The position numbers were made by a program, and so were the translations under genes. From positions 1 through 64,000 of the forward strand of contig NZ_JAFHKT010000113.1 in the NCBI RefSeq assembly GCF_017052465.1: a stretch of 64,000 bases of DNA. Direction: 5' to 3'. Positions 16,775-25,951 of this stretch are shown piece by piece. Source of the DNA: Arthrobacter pascens (GTDB lineage: Bacteria > Actinomycetota > Actinomycetes > Actinomycetales > Micrococcaceae). Within the stretch, counting starts at the first letter, position 1, and each line of letters opens with the position of its first letter. A model generated the notes under the pieces. It did not search any database. It was not told the DNA's origin and saw nothing but the letters and a program-made list of their open reading frames with translations.

Positions 16775-18157
16775 CTACTGTGCTTCCAGCAGTGCCACGA
16801 CGCCCTGGCCGCCGGCGGCGCAGACGGAGATGAGTCCGAGCGCGGGGCGGCCGTTAACGGTGCCCTTCCCGTGCAGCAATTTGGCGAGGGACGCCACGAT
16901 GCGTCCGCCCGTTGCTGCGAACGGGTGGCCTGCCGCTAGTGAGGAACCGTGGACGTTGAGCCTGGATCGGTCCACTTTGCCGAACGCGCCGTCCAGTCCG
17001 AGCCGCGTGCGCCCGAATTCCTCGTCCTCCCAGGCTGCCAGCGTGCTCAGGACGGTTCCGGCAAATGCCTCGTGGATCTCAAAGTAGTCGATGTCATCCA
17101 GCGTCAGGCCATTGCGCGCCAGCAGGCGCGGCACGGCAAAGGCAGGAGCCATGAGCAGCCCGTCCTTCCCGTGCACGAAGTCCACGGCGGCGGCTTCGCC
17201 GTCCAGGACAGTGGCAAGCTTGGGCAGGTCGTGCTGGTCCGCCCACTCCTCGGAGGCAAGGAGCACCGTGGAGGCGCCGTCGGTAAGCGGCGTGGAGTTG
17301 CCCGCCGTCATGGTGGCCTCCGCCCCGAGGCTCCGGCCGAAGACGGGCTTCAGGGAGGCAAGCTTCTCAAGTGTCGTGTCGGGCCGCAGATTCGAATCCC
17401 GGCTGAGCCCCCGGTACGGCGTGAGGAGGTCATCGAAGAAGCCGGCGTCATAGGCGGCTGCAAGATTGCGGTGGCTGTTGTAGGCCAGTTCATCCTGCGC
17501 CTCCCGCGTGATTTTCCACTGGGCGGTGGTCACAGCCTGGTGCTCGCCCATGGACAGCCCGGTACGTGGCTCGCCCGTGTTCGGCGCGTCGGGAGCAAGG
17601 TCCTTGGGCCGCAGGCGGGCCAGGATCTGCAGGCGCTGCGGCAGGGTCTTGGCCCGGCTGAGGTCCAGCAGGACTTCCCGGAGCCCCTCGCTGACCGCGA
17701 TCGGGGCATCGGAGGCCGAGTCGACGCCACCTGCAATGGCCGATTCGATCTGCCCCAGCCTGATCTTGTTGGCCAGACCCAGCACTGTTTCCAGTCCGGT
17801 GGCGCACGCCTGCTGGAGGTCGTAGGCCGGCGTTTCGGCCGAGAGCGCAGACCCCAGCACGGCCTCACGCGTCAGGTTGAAGTCCCGCGAGTGCTTGAGG
17901 ACCGCGCCCGCGGCAACTTCGCCGATCCGCTCGTCCTGCAGGCCGAAGCGGGCAATCAGTCCGTCCAGGGCGGCCGTGAGCATGTCCTGGTTTGAAGATT
18001 TGGTGTAGGCCCCGCCTGTGCGGGCGAACGGAATCCTGTTGCCGCCCACCACCACTGCCCTGTGAAGGGCAGATGCAGGAAGGCTCCGGGCAGATGAAAC
18101 GGGCCGCGTTTCGGCGGGTTCCTCGTGGCCATTTACTGGCTGTCCGTCGATGGACAT
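16775..18157 (-). CDS. Acetyl-CoA C-acetyltransferase (FadI/FadA2-like thiolase)
   Basis: A 460-residue thiolase. Cys of 'DLQQACATGLE' is the acylated nucleophile, 'EIHEAFA' and 'AAGHPFAATGGRI' hold the His residues, and 'ISVCAAGGQG' the second Cys, so the active site is complete. The N-terminal 'VVVGGNRIPFARTGGAY' is typical. The frame extends to 18328, but the ATG at 18157 follows AAGGAG and the longer version would run through the palindromic operator. First gene of the operon; it probably performs thiolysis in beta-oxidation. Confidence 0.9.
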   Translation of the reverse strand: MSIDGQPVNGHEEPAETRPVSSARSLPASALHRAVVVGGNRIPFARTGGAYTKSSNQDMLTAALDGLIARFGLQDERIGEVAAGAVLKHSRDFNLTREAVLGSALSAETPAYDLQQACATGLETVLGLANKIRLGQIESAIAGGVDSASDAPIAVSEGLREVLLDLSRAKTLPQRLQILARLRPKDLAPDAPNTGEPRTGLSMGEHQAVTTAQWKITREAQDELAYNSHRNLAAAYDAGFFDDLLTPYRGLSRDSNLRPDTTLEKLASLKPVFGRSLGAEATMTAGNSTPLTDGASTVLLASEEWADQHDLPKLATVLDGEAAAVDFVHGKDGLLMAPAFAVPRLLARNGLTLDDIDYFEIHEAFAGTVLSTLAAWEDEEFGRTRLGLDGAFGKVDRSRLNVHGSSLAAGHPFAATGGRIVASLAKLLHGKGTVNGRPALGLISVCAAGGQGVVALLEAQ

Positions 18158-18186
18158 GCGGCATCTCCTTAGCTCCGGGACGTTAT

Positions 18187-18219
18187 CGATACCCAGCGTA
18201 CCTGATACGCTGGGTATCG
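18187..18219. promoter_or_regulatory. Palindromic operator between the thiolase operon and tetR
   Basis: Perfect 14-nt arms CGATACCCAGCGTA (18187-18200) and TACGCTGGGTATCG (18206-18219) with a 5-nt spacer. It sits in the 61-67 nt between the divergent starts and overlaps the TACGCT hexamer (18206-18211) and the GTG of the TetR gene. This is the expected place and shape for a TetR dimer site controlling both directions. Confidence 0.8.
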
Positions 18220-18905
18220 TGAATATGAGCCAGTCTGACGGAGATAGCCTGTCCGGACCCGCCGCCGTCGACGGCCGCGCCTCCCGATGGCAGTCCCACC
18301 GCGAGGAGCGCCGGCGGGAGCTCATCAAGTCTGCCCGGCGGGCCGTTCACGCCCTGGGCAGCGATGCGTCCATGGAGGACATAGCGGCGGCCGCCGGAAC
18401 CTCGAAGTCTGTCTTCTACCGCTACTTCGGAGATAAGGCCGGGCTTCAGCAGGCCGTGGGCGAGGTGGTTCTGGGCCAGATGCAGCGGCGGATCCAGGAG
18501 GCGGCCCAGGCGGCCCAGACTCCGAGGGAAGGCCTGCTGGCCATGGTCTCGGCATACCTCCAGATGGCCGAAACCAGCCCCAACGTCTACACCTTCGTGA
18601 CCCGTTATTCAGCGGGAGATCCCGACGGCGGCCACACCGCCATTGCCACGGCCGGCGCGCTGGGCCACTTCTTCGATTCCATTGCGGACATGATCGCCCA
18701 GCCCATGCGCGCGCACCTCGGTGCAGGCAAGGAAGCGGTCATTGGATACTGGCCGAACGCTGCCATCGGACTTGTCCGCAATGCGGGAGAGCAGTGGCTG
18801 GCGAGCCCGGACTCCTCCACGAAACCTGACCAGGAAACCATGGCCCGCCAGATCACCGCCTGGCTGTGCGTGGGCATCGCACCTGAACTCACCGACGTTC
18901 CATAA
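18219..18905 (+). CDS. TetR-family transcriptional regulator of the fatty-acid locus
   Basis: A protein of about 228 residues. The N-terminal helix-turn-helix is clear: 'RRRELIKSARRAVHALGSDASMEDIAAAAGTSKSVFYRYFGDKAGL'. The C-terminal ligand domain is helical and would bind an acyl-CoA-like molecule, by analogy with FadR-type TetR proteins. The start is either GTG at 18219 (TACGCT seven nt upstream, leaderless type) or ATG at 18225. It is followed 51 nt later by the acyl-CoA oxidase-like gene and probably represses both arms of the locus through the palindrome it starts in. Confidence 0.88.
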   Translation: MNMSQSDGDSLSGPAAVDGRASRWQSHREERRRELIKSARRAVHALGSDASMEDIAAAAGTSKSVFYRYFGDKAGLQQAVGEVVLGQMQRRIQEAAQAAQTPREGLLAMVSAYLQMAETSPNVYTFVTRYSAGDPDGGHTAIATAGALGHFFDSIADMIAQPMRAHLGAGKEAVIGYWPNAAIGLVRNAGEQWLASPDSSTKPDQETMARQITAWLCVGIAPELTDVP

Positions 18906-18956
18906 CCGCCCCAGAAACCCCTCCAAAAAACTGTCAGACCCAACGAAGGAATCGTT

Positions 18957-21053
18957 ATGACCGAAGTAGCGGACCGCCGCACTGACACCACCTCGTCCCG
19001 TCCCGCAACTGCCGGCACGCAGCCCGCCGTCGACGTCGCGGCGCTGGGCGAGCAGCTGCTCGGCAAGTGGGCGGACGTCCGGCGTCAGGCCCGAGAACTG
19101 GCTGCCCGGCCAGAGCTGCACAAGGCCGAGGGCCTTACACACACCGAACACCGGCAGCGCACGTTTGGCCAGCTCCGTTACCTGGTGGACAATAACGCCG
19201 TCCACCGCGCCTTCCCGGCCGCGCTCGGAGGTTCCGACGACCACGGCGCCAACATTGCGGGCTTTGAGGAGCTGGTCACCGCCGACCCCTCCCTGCAGAT
19301 CAAGGCCGGCGTGCAGTGGGGCCTTTTCGGCTCGGCCGTGCTGCACCTGGGCACCGAGGAACACCACCGGAGATGGCTTCCCGGGATCATGAACCTGGAC
19401 ATCCCCGGCTGCTTCGCCATGACCGAGACGGGGCACGGCTCGGATGTAGCGAGTATCGCCACCACCGCCACGTACGACGCCGGCACGCAGGAATTCGTGA
19501 TTCACACGCCTTTCCGTGCGGCCTGGAAGGACTACATCGGCAATGCCGCCCTTGACGGTCTGGGGGCGGTGGTGTTTGCCCAGCTGATCACCCGCGGCAT
19601 GAACCACGGGGTCCACGCCTTCTATGTGGATCTCCGCGACCCCGATACGAAGGAGTTCCTGGCCGGAATCGGCGGCGAGGACGACGGCCTCAAAGGCGGC
19701 CTGAACGGCATCGACAACGGCCGCCTGCACTTCAGCAACGTCCGGATCCCGCGGACCAATCTGCTGAACCGCTACGGAGACGTGGACGCCGAGGGGAACT
19801 ACAGCTCCAGCATCGCCAGCCCCGGCCGGCGTTTCTTCACCATGCTCGGCACCCTCGTCCAAGGCAGGGTCAGTCTCGACGGCGCTGCTGTGGCCGCTTC
19901 GAAGATCGCCCTCAAGACGGCCATCACCTACGCCACCGAACGGCGCCAGTTCACTTCCTCTTCCCTCACCGAAGAAGAGGTGCTCCTTGACTACCAGAGG
20001 CACCAGCGCCGGCTCTTCACACGCCTGGCCACCACCTACGCCGCCGCATTCGCGCACGAGCAGCTGCTGCAGAAGTTCGACGACGTGTTCTCCGGCGCGC
20101 ACGACACCGACGCGGACCGCCAGGACCTCGAGACCCTGGCAGCGGCCCTCAAGCCGCTCAGCACGTGGCACGCCCTGGACACCCTGCAGGAATGCCGCGA
20201 GGCGTGCGGAGGCGCCGGCTTCCTGATCGAAAATCGCTTCGCCTCGCTCCGCGCCGACCTCGACGTCTACGTCACCTTCGAAGGCGACAACACCGTGCTG
20301 CTGCAGCTCGTCGCCAAGCGGCTGCTTGCGGACTACGCCAATGAATTCCGCAACGTCAATTTCGGGGTTCTGGCCCGCTACGTGGTCAACCAGGCAGCCG
20401 GCTCCGCGGTCCACCGCACCGGCCTCCGCGGCGTAGCGCAGTTCGTGGCGGACACAGGGCTGCCACAGAAGGCCGCCATCGCCCTGCGGGACGAGGAGAG
20501 CCAGCGCGCCCTGCTCACCGACCGCGTTCAAAGCATGGTCGCAGAGGCCGGCGCCGCCCTCAGGGGAGCCAGCAAGCTACCCCAGAAGGAAGCCGCTGCC
20601 GTGTTCAACCGGCACCAGAACGAGCTGATCGATGCAGCACAGGCCCACGCCGAGCTCCTGCAATGGGAGGCCTTCACTGACGCCCTCGGCCAGTGCACGG
20701 ATCCGGGAACGAAGACTGTGCTTACCTGGCTCCGGGACCTGTTCGGGCTGTCCCTGATCGAGAAGAACCTGTCCTGGTACCTGATGAACGGCCGGCTGTC
20801 CATGCAGCGTGCACGGACGGTGGGAGGCTACATCAACCGGCTGCTCGTCAAGATCCGGCCGCACGCCCCCGATCTGGTCGACTCCTTCGGGTACACCCAG
20901 GACCACCTGCGCGCGGCCATCGCCACCGGAGCCGAGAAGGTCCGGCAGGACGAAGCGCGGGACTTCTACCGTGCACAGCGGGCCAGCGGCAGTGCGCCGG
21001 TGGACGAAAAATCGGTGCTCGCCCGGAAGGCCCGGGACGCCCGGCGTTCCTGA
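18957..21053 (+). CDS. Acyl-CoA oxidase/dehydrogenase-like flavoprotein
   Basis: A 698-residue protein, much longer than usual acyl-CoA dehydrogenases (about 380-610) and close to peroxisomal-type acyl-CoA oxidases. The FAD/substrate region reads 'GCFAMTETGHGSDVASIATTATYD', and the helical part has 'CREACGGAGFLIENRFASLRADLDVYVTFEGDNTVLLQLVAKRLL', with the glutamate of 'TFEGDN' in the position of the oxidase catalytic base. It catalyses the first, trans-2-enoyl-forming step of beta-oxidation. AAGGAATCGTT precedes the ATG. With MaoC, FabG4 and thiolase it gives a complete four-step set. Confidence 0.87.
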   Translation: MTEVADRRTDTTSSRPATAGTQPAVDVAALGEQLLGKWADVRRQARELAARPELHKAEGLTHTEHRQRTFGQLRYLVDNNAVHRAFPAALGGSDDHGANIAGFEELVTADPSLQIKAGVQWGLFGSAVLHLGTEEHHRRWLPGIMNLDIPGCFAMTETGHGSDVASIATTATYDAGTQEFVIHTPFRAAWKDYIGNAALDGLGAVVFAQLITRGMNHGVHAFYVDLRDPDTKEFLAGIGGEDDGLKGGLNGIDNGRLHFSNVRIPRTNLLNRYGDVDAEGNYSSSIASPGRRFFTMLGTLVQGRVSLDGAAVAASKIALKTAITYATERRQFTSSSLTEEEVLLDYQRHQRRLFTRLATTYAAAFAHEQLLQKFDDVFSGAHDTDADRQDLETLAAALKPLSTWHALDTLQECREACGGAGFLIENRFASLRADLDVYVTFEGDNTVLLQLVAKRLLADYANEFRNVNFGVLARYVVNQAAGSAVHRTGLRGVAQFVADTGLPQKAAIALRDEESQRALLTDRVQSMVAEAGAALRGASKLPQKEAAAVFNRHQNELIDAAQAHAELLQWEAFTDALGQCTDPGTKTVLTWLRDLFGLSLIEKNLSWYLMNGRLSMQRARTVGGYINRLLVKIRPHAPDLVDSFGYTQDHLRAAIATGAEKVRQDEARDFYRAQRASGSAPVDEKSVLARKARDARRS

Positions 21054-21090
21054 CCAGCTCTTAAGTTTGGCGAATAAGCCTGGCGGTTAA

Positions 21091-21136
21091 AGCCCGACGG
21101 CGGCGTTCCCCCTGTGGGGAGCGCCGCCGTCGGGCT
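21091..21136. terminator. Strong bidirectional hairpin terminator
   Basis: Arms AGCCCGACGGCGGCG (21091-21105) and CGCCGCCGTCGGGCT (21122-21136), extended by an inner CCCC/GGGG stem. It lies between the convergent acyl-CoA oxidase-like gene and glgA. Confidence 0.85.
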
Positions 21137-21150
21137 CTTACTGCTTGGAA

Positions 21151-22347
21151 CTACTTGAGCACCGAACGGTAGACGTCGAGGGTGGTCTCGGTGATGGACT
21201 CCCACGAGAAGTGCTCCTCGGCCCGGCGCCTGCCGGCCTGGCCCATGGCGCGGGCGCGCTCCGGATCAGAGACAACTTCGGTCAGGGCGGCGGCGAACTC
21301 ACTGACGAACTTTTCCGGATCCAGCGGAGTGCCGGTGCCGTCGGTGACCTGTTCGATGTCCACGAGCAGCCCGGTTTCCCCGTGCTGTACGACTTCGGGG
21401 ATTCCGCCGGTTGCGCTGGCCACGACGGCGGCGCCGCAGGCCATGGCTTCCAGGTTCACGATGCCGAGGGGCTCGTAGATGGACGGGCAGGCGAAAGCCG
21501 TGGCGTGGCTCAGGACCTGGATGAGTTCGTTGCGGGGCAGCATCCGCTCGATGAGGACCACTCCGCTGCGCTGGCTTTGAAGTTCCTCGATCAGCCGGGC
21601 CGTTTCGGCGGCGAGCTCGGGGGTGTCCGCAGCACCAAGGCACAGCACGAGCTGCACGTCGGCGGGGAGCTTTGCGGCCGCGCGCAGGAGGTACGGAACA
21701 CCCTTCTGCCGGGTGTTGCGGCCGACGAACACCACGCTGGGCAGGTCCGGGTCGATGCCGAGGGCACGGACGGAGTCGTGGTTCTCATCCCGGTTCCACA
21801 GGCTGACGTCGATGCCGTTGTGGACCACCTTGACCTTGGCGGGATCCACGTTGGGGTAGCTGCGCAGGATGTCCTGCCGCATTCCCTCGGAGACGGCGAT
21901 GATGGCGGCCGCGGCCTCATAGGCGGTCTTTTCCACCCAGGAGGAGAGGGCGTAGCCGCCGCCGAGCTGCTCGGCCTTCCACGGGCGCAGCGGCTCCAGG
22001 CTGTGCGCGCTCAGCACATGGGGGATGCCGTGCAGCAGCGACGCCAGGTGTCCCGCCATGTTGGCGTACCAGGTGTGCGAATGCACGAGGTCGGCGCCCC
22101 CGATGTCCGGCACGATGCGCAAATCCACGCCCAGCGTCTGGACAGCAGCGTTTGCGGAGCCGAGATCCTCCGGCACCGAGTAGGAGGTCACGTTCGCCCC
22201 GTGGTAGTCGGCGTCGCGGGGCGCGCCGAAGGCACGCACCTTCAGATCGACGTGCTGGGCCAGGACCCGGCTCAGCTCGGCTACATGGACGCCCGCGCCT
22301 CCGTAAATCTCCGGCGGGAACTCTTTAGTCACAATGTCTATTCGCAC
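21151..22347 (-). CDS. glgA: Glycogen synthase, actinobacterial GT4 type
   Basis: A 398-residue GT-B glycosyltransferase beginning RIDIVTKEFPPEIYGGAGVHVAELS and containing 'VVFVGRNTRQKGVPYLLRAA' and 'FACPSIYEPLGIVNLEAMACGAAVVAS', the nucleotide-sugar binding E-x7-E motif of GT4. In actinobacteria this type (GlgM-like) makes maltose-1-phosphate or extends glucan from ADP-glucose made by GlgC, which is encoded divergently next door. GTG at 22347 is chosen: it begins the family motif and has TACCTT seven nt upstream, whereas the TTG at 22356 would lie inside that hexamer. Confidence 0.92.
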   Translation of the reverse strand: MRIDIVTKEFPPEIYGGAGVHVAELSRVLAQHVDLKVRAFGAPRDADYHGANVTSYSVPEDLGSANAAVQTLGVDLRIVPDIGGADLVHSHTWYANMAGHLASLLHGIPHVLSAHSLEPLRPWKAEQLGGGYALSSWVEKTAYEAAAAIIAVSEGMRQDILRSYPNVDPAKVKVVHNGIDVSLWNRDENHDSVRALGIDPDLPSVVFVGRNTRQKGVPYLLRAAAKLPADVQLVLCLGAADTPELAAETARLIEELQSQRSGVVLIERMLPRNELIQVLSHATAFACPSIYEPLGIVNLEAMACGAAVVASATGGIPEVVQHGETGLLVDIEQVTDGTGTPLDPEKFVSEFAAALTEVVSDPERARAMGQAGRRRAEEHFSWESITETTLDVYRSVLK

Positions 22348-22447
22348 GGTACCCAAGGTAGTCGTTACGGTTGAACTGTTCTAGTGTGAAGGAGTCCGGG
22401 CGTGCCGGACTTTTGGGGAAGATACGAAGGCGTACAGGAGCGACCAC

Positions 22448-23848
22448 ATGCCGTTGAATAAGAAAGTCCTGGCTATTGTCCTCGCCGGCGGCGAGGGAAA
22501 CCGTCTCATGCCATTGACGGCTGACAGGGCGAAACCCGGCGTGCCCTTCGCCGGTAGCTACCGGCTGATCGACTTTGCCTTGTCCAACCTGGTCAACTCC
22601 CGTTATCTGCAGATCGTGGTCCTGACCCAGTACAAGTCCCACAGCCTGGACCGCCACATCTCCGAAACCTGGCGGATGTCCACGCAGCTCGGCAACTACG
22701 TCGCCTCCGTTCCCGCGCAGCAGCGCGTGGGCAAGAGCTGGTTCCTGGGCAGCGCGAATGCCATCTATCAGTCCCTGAACCTGATCCATGACGCCAACCC
22801 GGACATCGTCGTCGTCGTTGGCGCGGACCACGTTTACCGCATGGACTTTGCCCAGATGGTGGAGCAGCACGTCAAGAGCGGCGCCAAGGCAACGGTCGCC
22901 GCCGTCCGCCAGCCGCTGAACATGGCGAACCAGTTCGGCGTCATCGAGGTGGACCCCGAAGACTCCCAGAAGATCGCGGCGTTCGTTGAAAAGCCGTCGT
23001 CAACCCCCGGACTGGCTGCCGACCCCACCCAGTTCCTGGCCTCCATGGGTAACTACGTCTTCGACGCCGACGCCCTGGTGGACGCCCTGCACGTCGACGC
23101 CGAACGCCTCGACACGAAGCACGACATGGGCGGCGACATCATCCCCTATTTCGTCAACCAGGGTGAGGCCGGCGTCTACGACTTCACGCTCAACGACATC
23201 CCGGGATCCACCGAACGCGACCGCACCTACTGGCGGGACGTCGGCACCATCGACTCCTTCTACGACGCCCACATGGACCTGATCTCCCCGCTCCCGGTGT
23301 TCAACCTGTACAACTCGGAATGGCCCATCTACACGCGGCAGAGCATCGCCCCGCCTGCAAAGTTTGTCCGCGGTGACAACAACACCGTCGGGACAGCACT
23401 TGACTCGATCGTCGCCAGCGGCGTGGTCATCTCGGGCGGCATCGTGGAAGGCTCGGTCCTGTCCAACGACGTCTACGTCGGTACGGCCAGCCGCGTGGTG
23501 GACTCAGTGCTGATGGACAAGGTCCAGATCGGCGAGGGCGCCGTGGTCCGCCGCGCCATCATCGACAAGAACGTCAAGGTTCCTGCCGGCGCCGCGATCG
23601 GCCTCGATGCGGAGCTGGACCGCGCCCGCGGCTTCAAGGTCACCGATTCCGGCATCACCGTGCTCTCCAAGGGCCAGGCGGTACCCGAGCCCGACGAGGC
23701 CGAGCGGAAGCTTTCGGCGGCCAACCTGCACCTGGTGCCTAACGCGGTGAAGGCCGCGACGGAAAACTACCCCGAGGTCCGCAATTCCGTGAACCACGCA
23801 GGTCAGGCCCAGGCAGCCGCCGTCACCTCCGACAGTTCCGCGAGGTAG
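22448..23848 (+). CDS. glgC: Glucose-1-phosphate adenylyltransferase
   Basis: A 466-residue ADP-glucose pyrophosphorylase. '[37 protein letters not shown]' is the nucleotide-binding and PFxG-type start, 'GSANAIYQ' and '[11 protein letters not shown]' are catalytic, and the C-terminal third is a left-handed beta-helix ('ILxxx' hexapeptides such as '[19 protein letters not shown]'). It uses ATP and glucose-1-phosphate to give ADP-glucose for GlgA. CAGGAGCGACCAC precedes the ATG; the 100-nt gap to glgA must hold both promoters. The last 50 residues are a polar extension. Confidence 0.95.
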   Translation: MPLNKKVLAIVLAGGEGNRLMPLTADRAKPGVPFAGSYRLIDFALSNLVNSRYLQIVVLTQYKSHSLDRHISETWRMSTQLGNYVASVPAQQRVGKSWFLGSANAIYQSLNLIHDANPDIVVVVGADHVYRMDFAQMVEQHVKSGAKATVAAVRQPLNMANQFGVIEVDPEDSQKIAAFVEKPSSTPGLAADPTQFLASMGNYVFDADALVDALHVDAERLDTKHDMGGDIIPYFVNQGEAGVYDFTLNDIPGSTERDRTYWRDVGTIDSFYDAHMDLISPLPVFNLYNSEWPIYTRQSIAPPAKFVRGDNNTVGTALDSIVASGVVISGGIVEGSVLSNDVYVGTASRVVDSVLMDKVQIGEGAVVRRAIIDKNVKVPAGAAIGLDAELDRARGFKVTDSGITVLSKGQAVPEPDEAERKLSAANLHLVPNAVKAATENYPEVRNSVNHAGQAQAAAVTSDSSAR

Positions 23849-23917
23849 CCGCTACTCACCCGTCGCCGGGCGTTGGTCCCGGCAACCCCTGAGGCAGGCC
23901 CGTGCCTCAACAGGCTG

Positions 23918-23930
23918 TAAAATCAGATCA
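23918..23930 (+). promoter_or_regulatory. Leaderless-type -10 element
   Basis: TAAAAT at 23918-23923, close to the TATAAT consensus, then seven bases and the ATG at 23931. No ribosome site is present. Confidence 0.5.
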
Positions 23931-25382
23931 ATGAGCTCCTCCGATCTGACGCCTGATGAGATTCAGGCCTGCCTCAAGGTTTTAAACTCCATCCACGTCT
24001 ACGACGAGGAGCACCCTGACTACGTCTCGGTGCGCCGCGCCACCGGCAAGATGTTCAAGGCAGTCAAGCGGCACCGCCGGGTCACCAAGCGTGACCTCAT
24101 CGCCGAGGCAGACCGCGCCGTCATCTCCCAGACCGCCACGGCTGCGCCGGACCGGATCGACGACGAGACCCGGGGCAACAAGCTGGCGCCGTCGGCCACC
24201 GGCAAGGTGGCCGGCCACCTGATCAGGTCCCGCCCCTGCTACATCTGCAAGCAGCACTACACGCAGGTGGACGCTTTCTACCACCAGCTCTGCCCGGAGT
24301 GCGCAGCCTTCAGCCACACGAAGCGGGACGCCCGGACCGACCTCACCGGACGCCGCGCGCTGCTGACCGGCGGCCGGGCGAAGATCGGAATGTACATCGC
24401 GCTCCGCCTGCTCCGCGACGGCGCCCACACCACCATCACCACGCGTTTCCCGAAGGACGCAGCGCGACGTTTCGCCGCCATGGAGGACAGCGCAGACTGG
24501 CTGCACCGGCTCAAGATCGTGGGCATCGACCTGCGCGACCCCTCCCAGGTCATGGCGCTCACGGATTCCCTTAACGCCGCCGGCCCCCTGGACATCATCA
24601 TCAACAACGCGGCCCAGACCGTGCGCCGCTCCGGCAACGCTTACAAGCCCCTGGTGGACGCCGAGGACGAGCCGCTGCCGGCCGCCCTGGAGGCGGCCAA
24701 CGGCGGCCCGGAGCTGGTCACCTTCGGCCACGCCCACGACAAGCACCCGCTGGCCCTCGCAAGCAGCGTTACAGAGCACCCGGTCCTTGCCGGCGACGCT
24801 ATCACCTCGCTTGCCCTGTCCACCGGGTCGGCGTCGCTGGAACGCATCGCCACCGGAACCGCCATCGACGCCGGCGGGCTGGTGCCGGACCTTGCCACGA
24901 TCAACAGCTGGACCCAGGTGGTTGACGAGGTGGATCCACTCGAGATGCTCGAGGTGCAGCTGTGCAACGTCACCGCCCCGTTCCTGCTCGTGAGCAGGCT
25001 GCGGGACGCGATGAAGCGCTCCACCGCACGCCGCAAGTACATCGTCAATGTCTCCGCCATGGAGGGCCAGTTCTCGCGCGCCTACAAGGGCCCGGGGCAT
25101 CCGCACACCAATATGGCCAAGGCCGCCCTGAACATGATGACGCGGACCAGCGCCCAGGAGATGCTGGACACCGACGGAATCCTCATGACGGCAGTCGACA
25201 CGGGCTGGATCACGGACGAGCGCCCGCACTACACCAAGGTCCGGCTCATGGAAGAAGGTTTCCATGCGCCGCTTGACCTCGTGGACGGAGCGGCCCGGGT
25301 CTATGACCCCATCGTCATGGGCGAGCACGGCGAGGACCAGTACGGCGTCTTCCTCAAGGATTACAAGCCCAGCCACTGGTAG
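23931..25382 (+). CDS. SDR-fold protein with N-terminal Cys4 zinc-binding segment
   Basis: A 483-residue protein. Residues 1-95 are charged and helical. Residues 103-124 hold CYIC...CPEC (Cys103, 106, 121, 124), a likely structural zinc site. From about 140 a Rossmann domain follows: 'RRALLTGGRAKIGMYIALRLL', 'INNAAQT' (224-230) and Ser375 in 'NVSAMEGQF'. The YxxxK position reads T393-N-M-A-K397, so the usual catalytic tyrosine is absent. A long insertion (about 235-330) separates the two halves. It may be a binding protein or use a different acid; substrate unknown. Probably leaderless. Confidence 0.8.
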   Translation: MSSSDLTPDEIQACLKVLNSIHVYDEEHPDYVSVRRATGKMFKAVKRHRRVTKRDLIAEADRAVISQTATAAPDRIDDETRGNKLAPSATGKVAGHLIRSRPCYICKQHYTQVDAFYHQLCPECAAFSHTKRDARTDLTGRRALLTGGRAKIGMYIALRLLRDGAHTTITTRFPKDAARRFAAMEDSADWLHRLKIVGIDLRDPSQVMALTDSLNAAGPLDIIINNAAQTVRRSGNAYKPLVDAEDEPLPAALEAANGGPELVTFGHAHDKHPLALASSVTEHPVLAGDAITSLALSTGSASLERIATGTAIDAGGLVPDLATINSWTQVVDEVDPLEMLEVQLCNVTAPFLLVSRLRDAMKRSTARRKYIVNVSAMEGQFSRAYKGPGHPHTNMAKAALNMMTRTSAQEMLDTDGILMTAVDTGWITDERPHYTKVRLMEEGFHAPLDLVDGAARVYDPIVMGEHGEDQYGVFLKDYKPSHW

Positions 25383-25432
25383 GCGCCGGAACGTACTGGC
25401 AGGCATGGTGCAGCGGGCGTAGGCTCTGCTCC

Positions 25433-25915
25433 ATGACGAATGTGCAGCCCGCCGCAGCTTCCCACGAGTCCGTGGAACACCTGGATTCCAGCCAGTGCTG
25501 GGACCTGCTCCGACAGGTTTCGGTCGGCAGGCTGGCCGTCTGGGTGGACGACCATCCGGACATCTTCCCGCTCAACTACACGGTGGACCACGGCACCCTG
25601 GTGTTTCGAACCGGTGAGGGCACCAAACTTGGCGGTTCCCTCGGGGAATCCCCTGTGGCGCTGGAAGCCGACGGCGTGGACGCAGTGTCCGGCATGGCGT
25701 GGAGCGTGGTGGTCAAGGGCAAGGCCGCGGCACTGAAAAGCACAGACGAAATCCTGGATTCAGCGTCCCTCTACCTCTTCCCGTGGCAGGCAGGCCAGAA
25801 GGACCACTTCGTCCGCATTACTCCGGATTCCGTCACGGGCAGGCGCTTTAAGGTGACTCCGCCTCTGACGTGGTGGACGCAGCTCAGCGGAGCAGTTAAA
25901 TCCGCCCCCGAATAG
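25433..25915 (+). CDS. Pyridoxamine 5'-phosphate oxidase family flavin-binding protein
   Basis: A 160-residue protein of the split-barrel flavin-nucleotide-binding type: 'CWDLLRQVSVGRLAVWVDDHPDIFPLNYTVDHGTLVFRTGEGTKL' is the typical first half, with 'GMAWSVVVKGKAAAL' after it. Relatives bind FMN, F420 or haem; the true substrate cannot be read here. TAGGCT at 25420-25425 lies seven nt before the ATG with no ribosome site, so the transcript is probably leaderless. Confidence 0.85.
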   Translation: MTNVQPAAASHESVEHLDSSQCWDLLRQVSVGRLAVWVDDHPDIFPLNYTVDHGTLVFRTGEGTKLGGSLGESPVALEADGVDAVSGMAWSVVVKGKAAALKSTDEILDSASLYLFPWQAGQKDHFVRITPDSVTGRRFKVTPPLTWWTQLSGAVKSAPE

Positions 25916-25951
25916 GCGACCCGCACTGCGGGCGCAGGCCGCCGCTCCGGG

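Noticed and set aside
18609..20531. 640-codon minus-strand open frame opposite tetR and the acyl-CoA oxidase-like gene
   Set aside because: Antisense shadow of two well-supported genes with no recognisable motif.
23982..25406. 474-codon minus-strand frame opposite the Cys4 SDR
   Set aside because: The opposite strand encodes a protein with clear Rossmann motifs; this frame has none.
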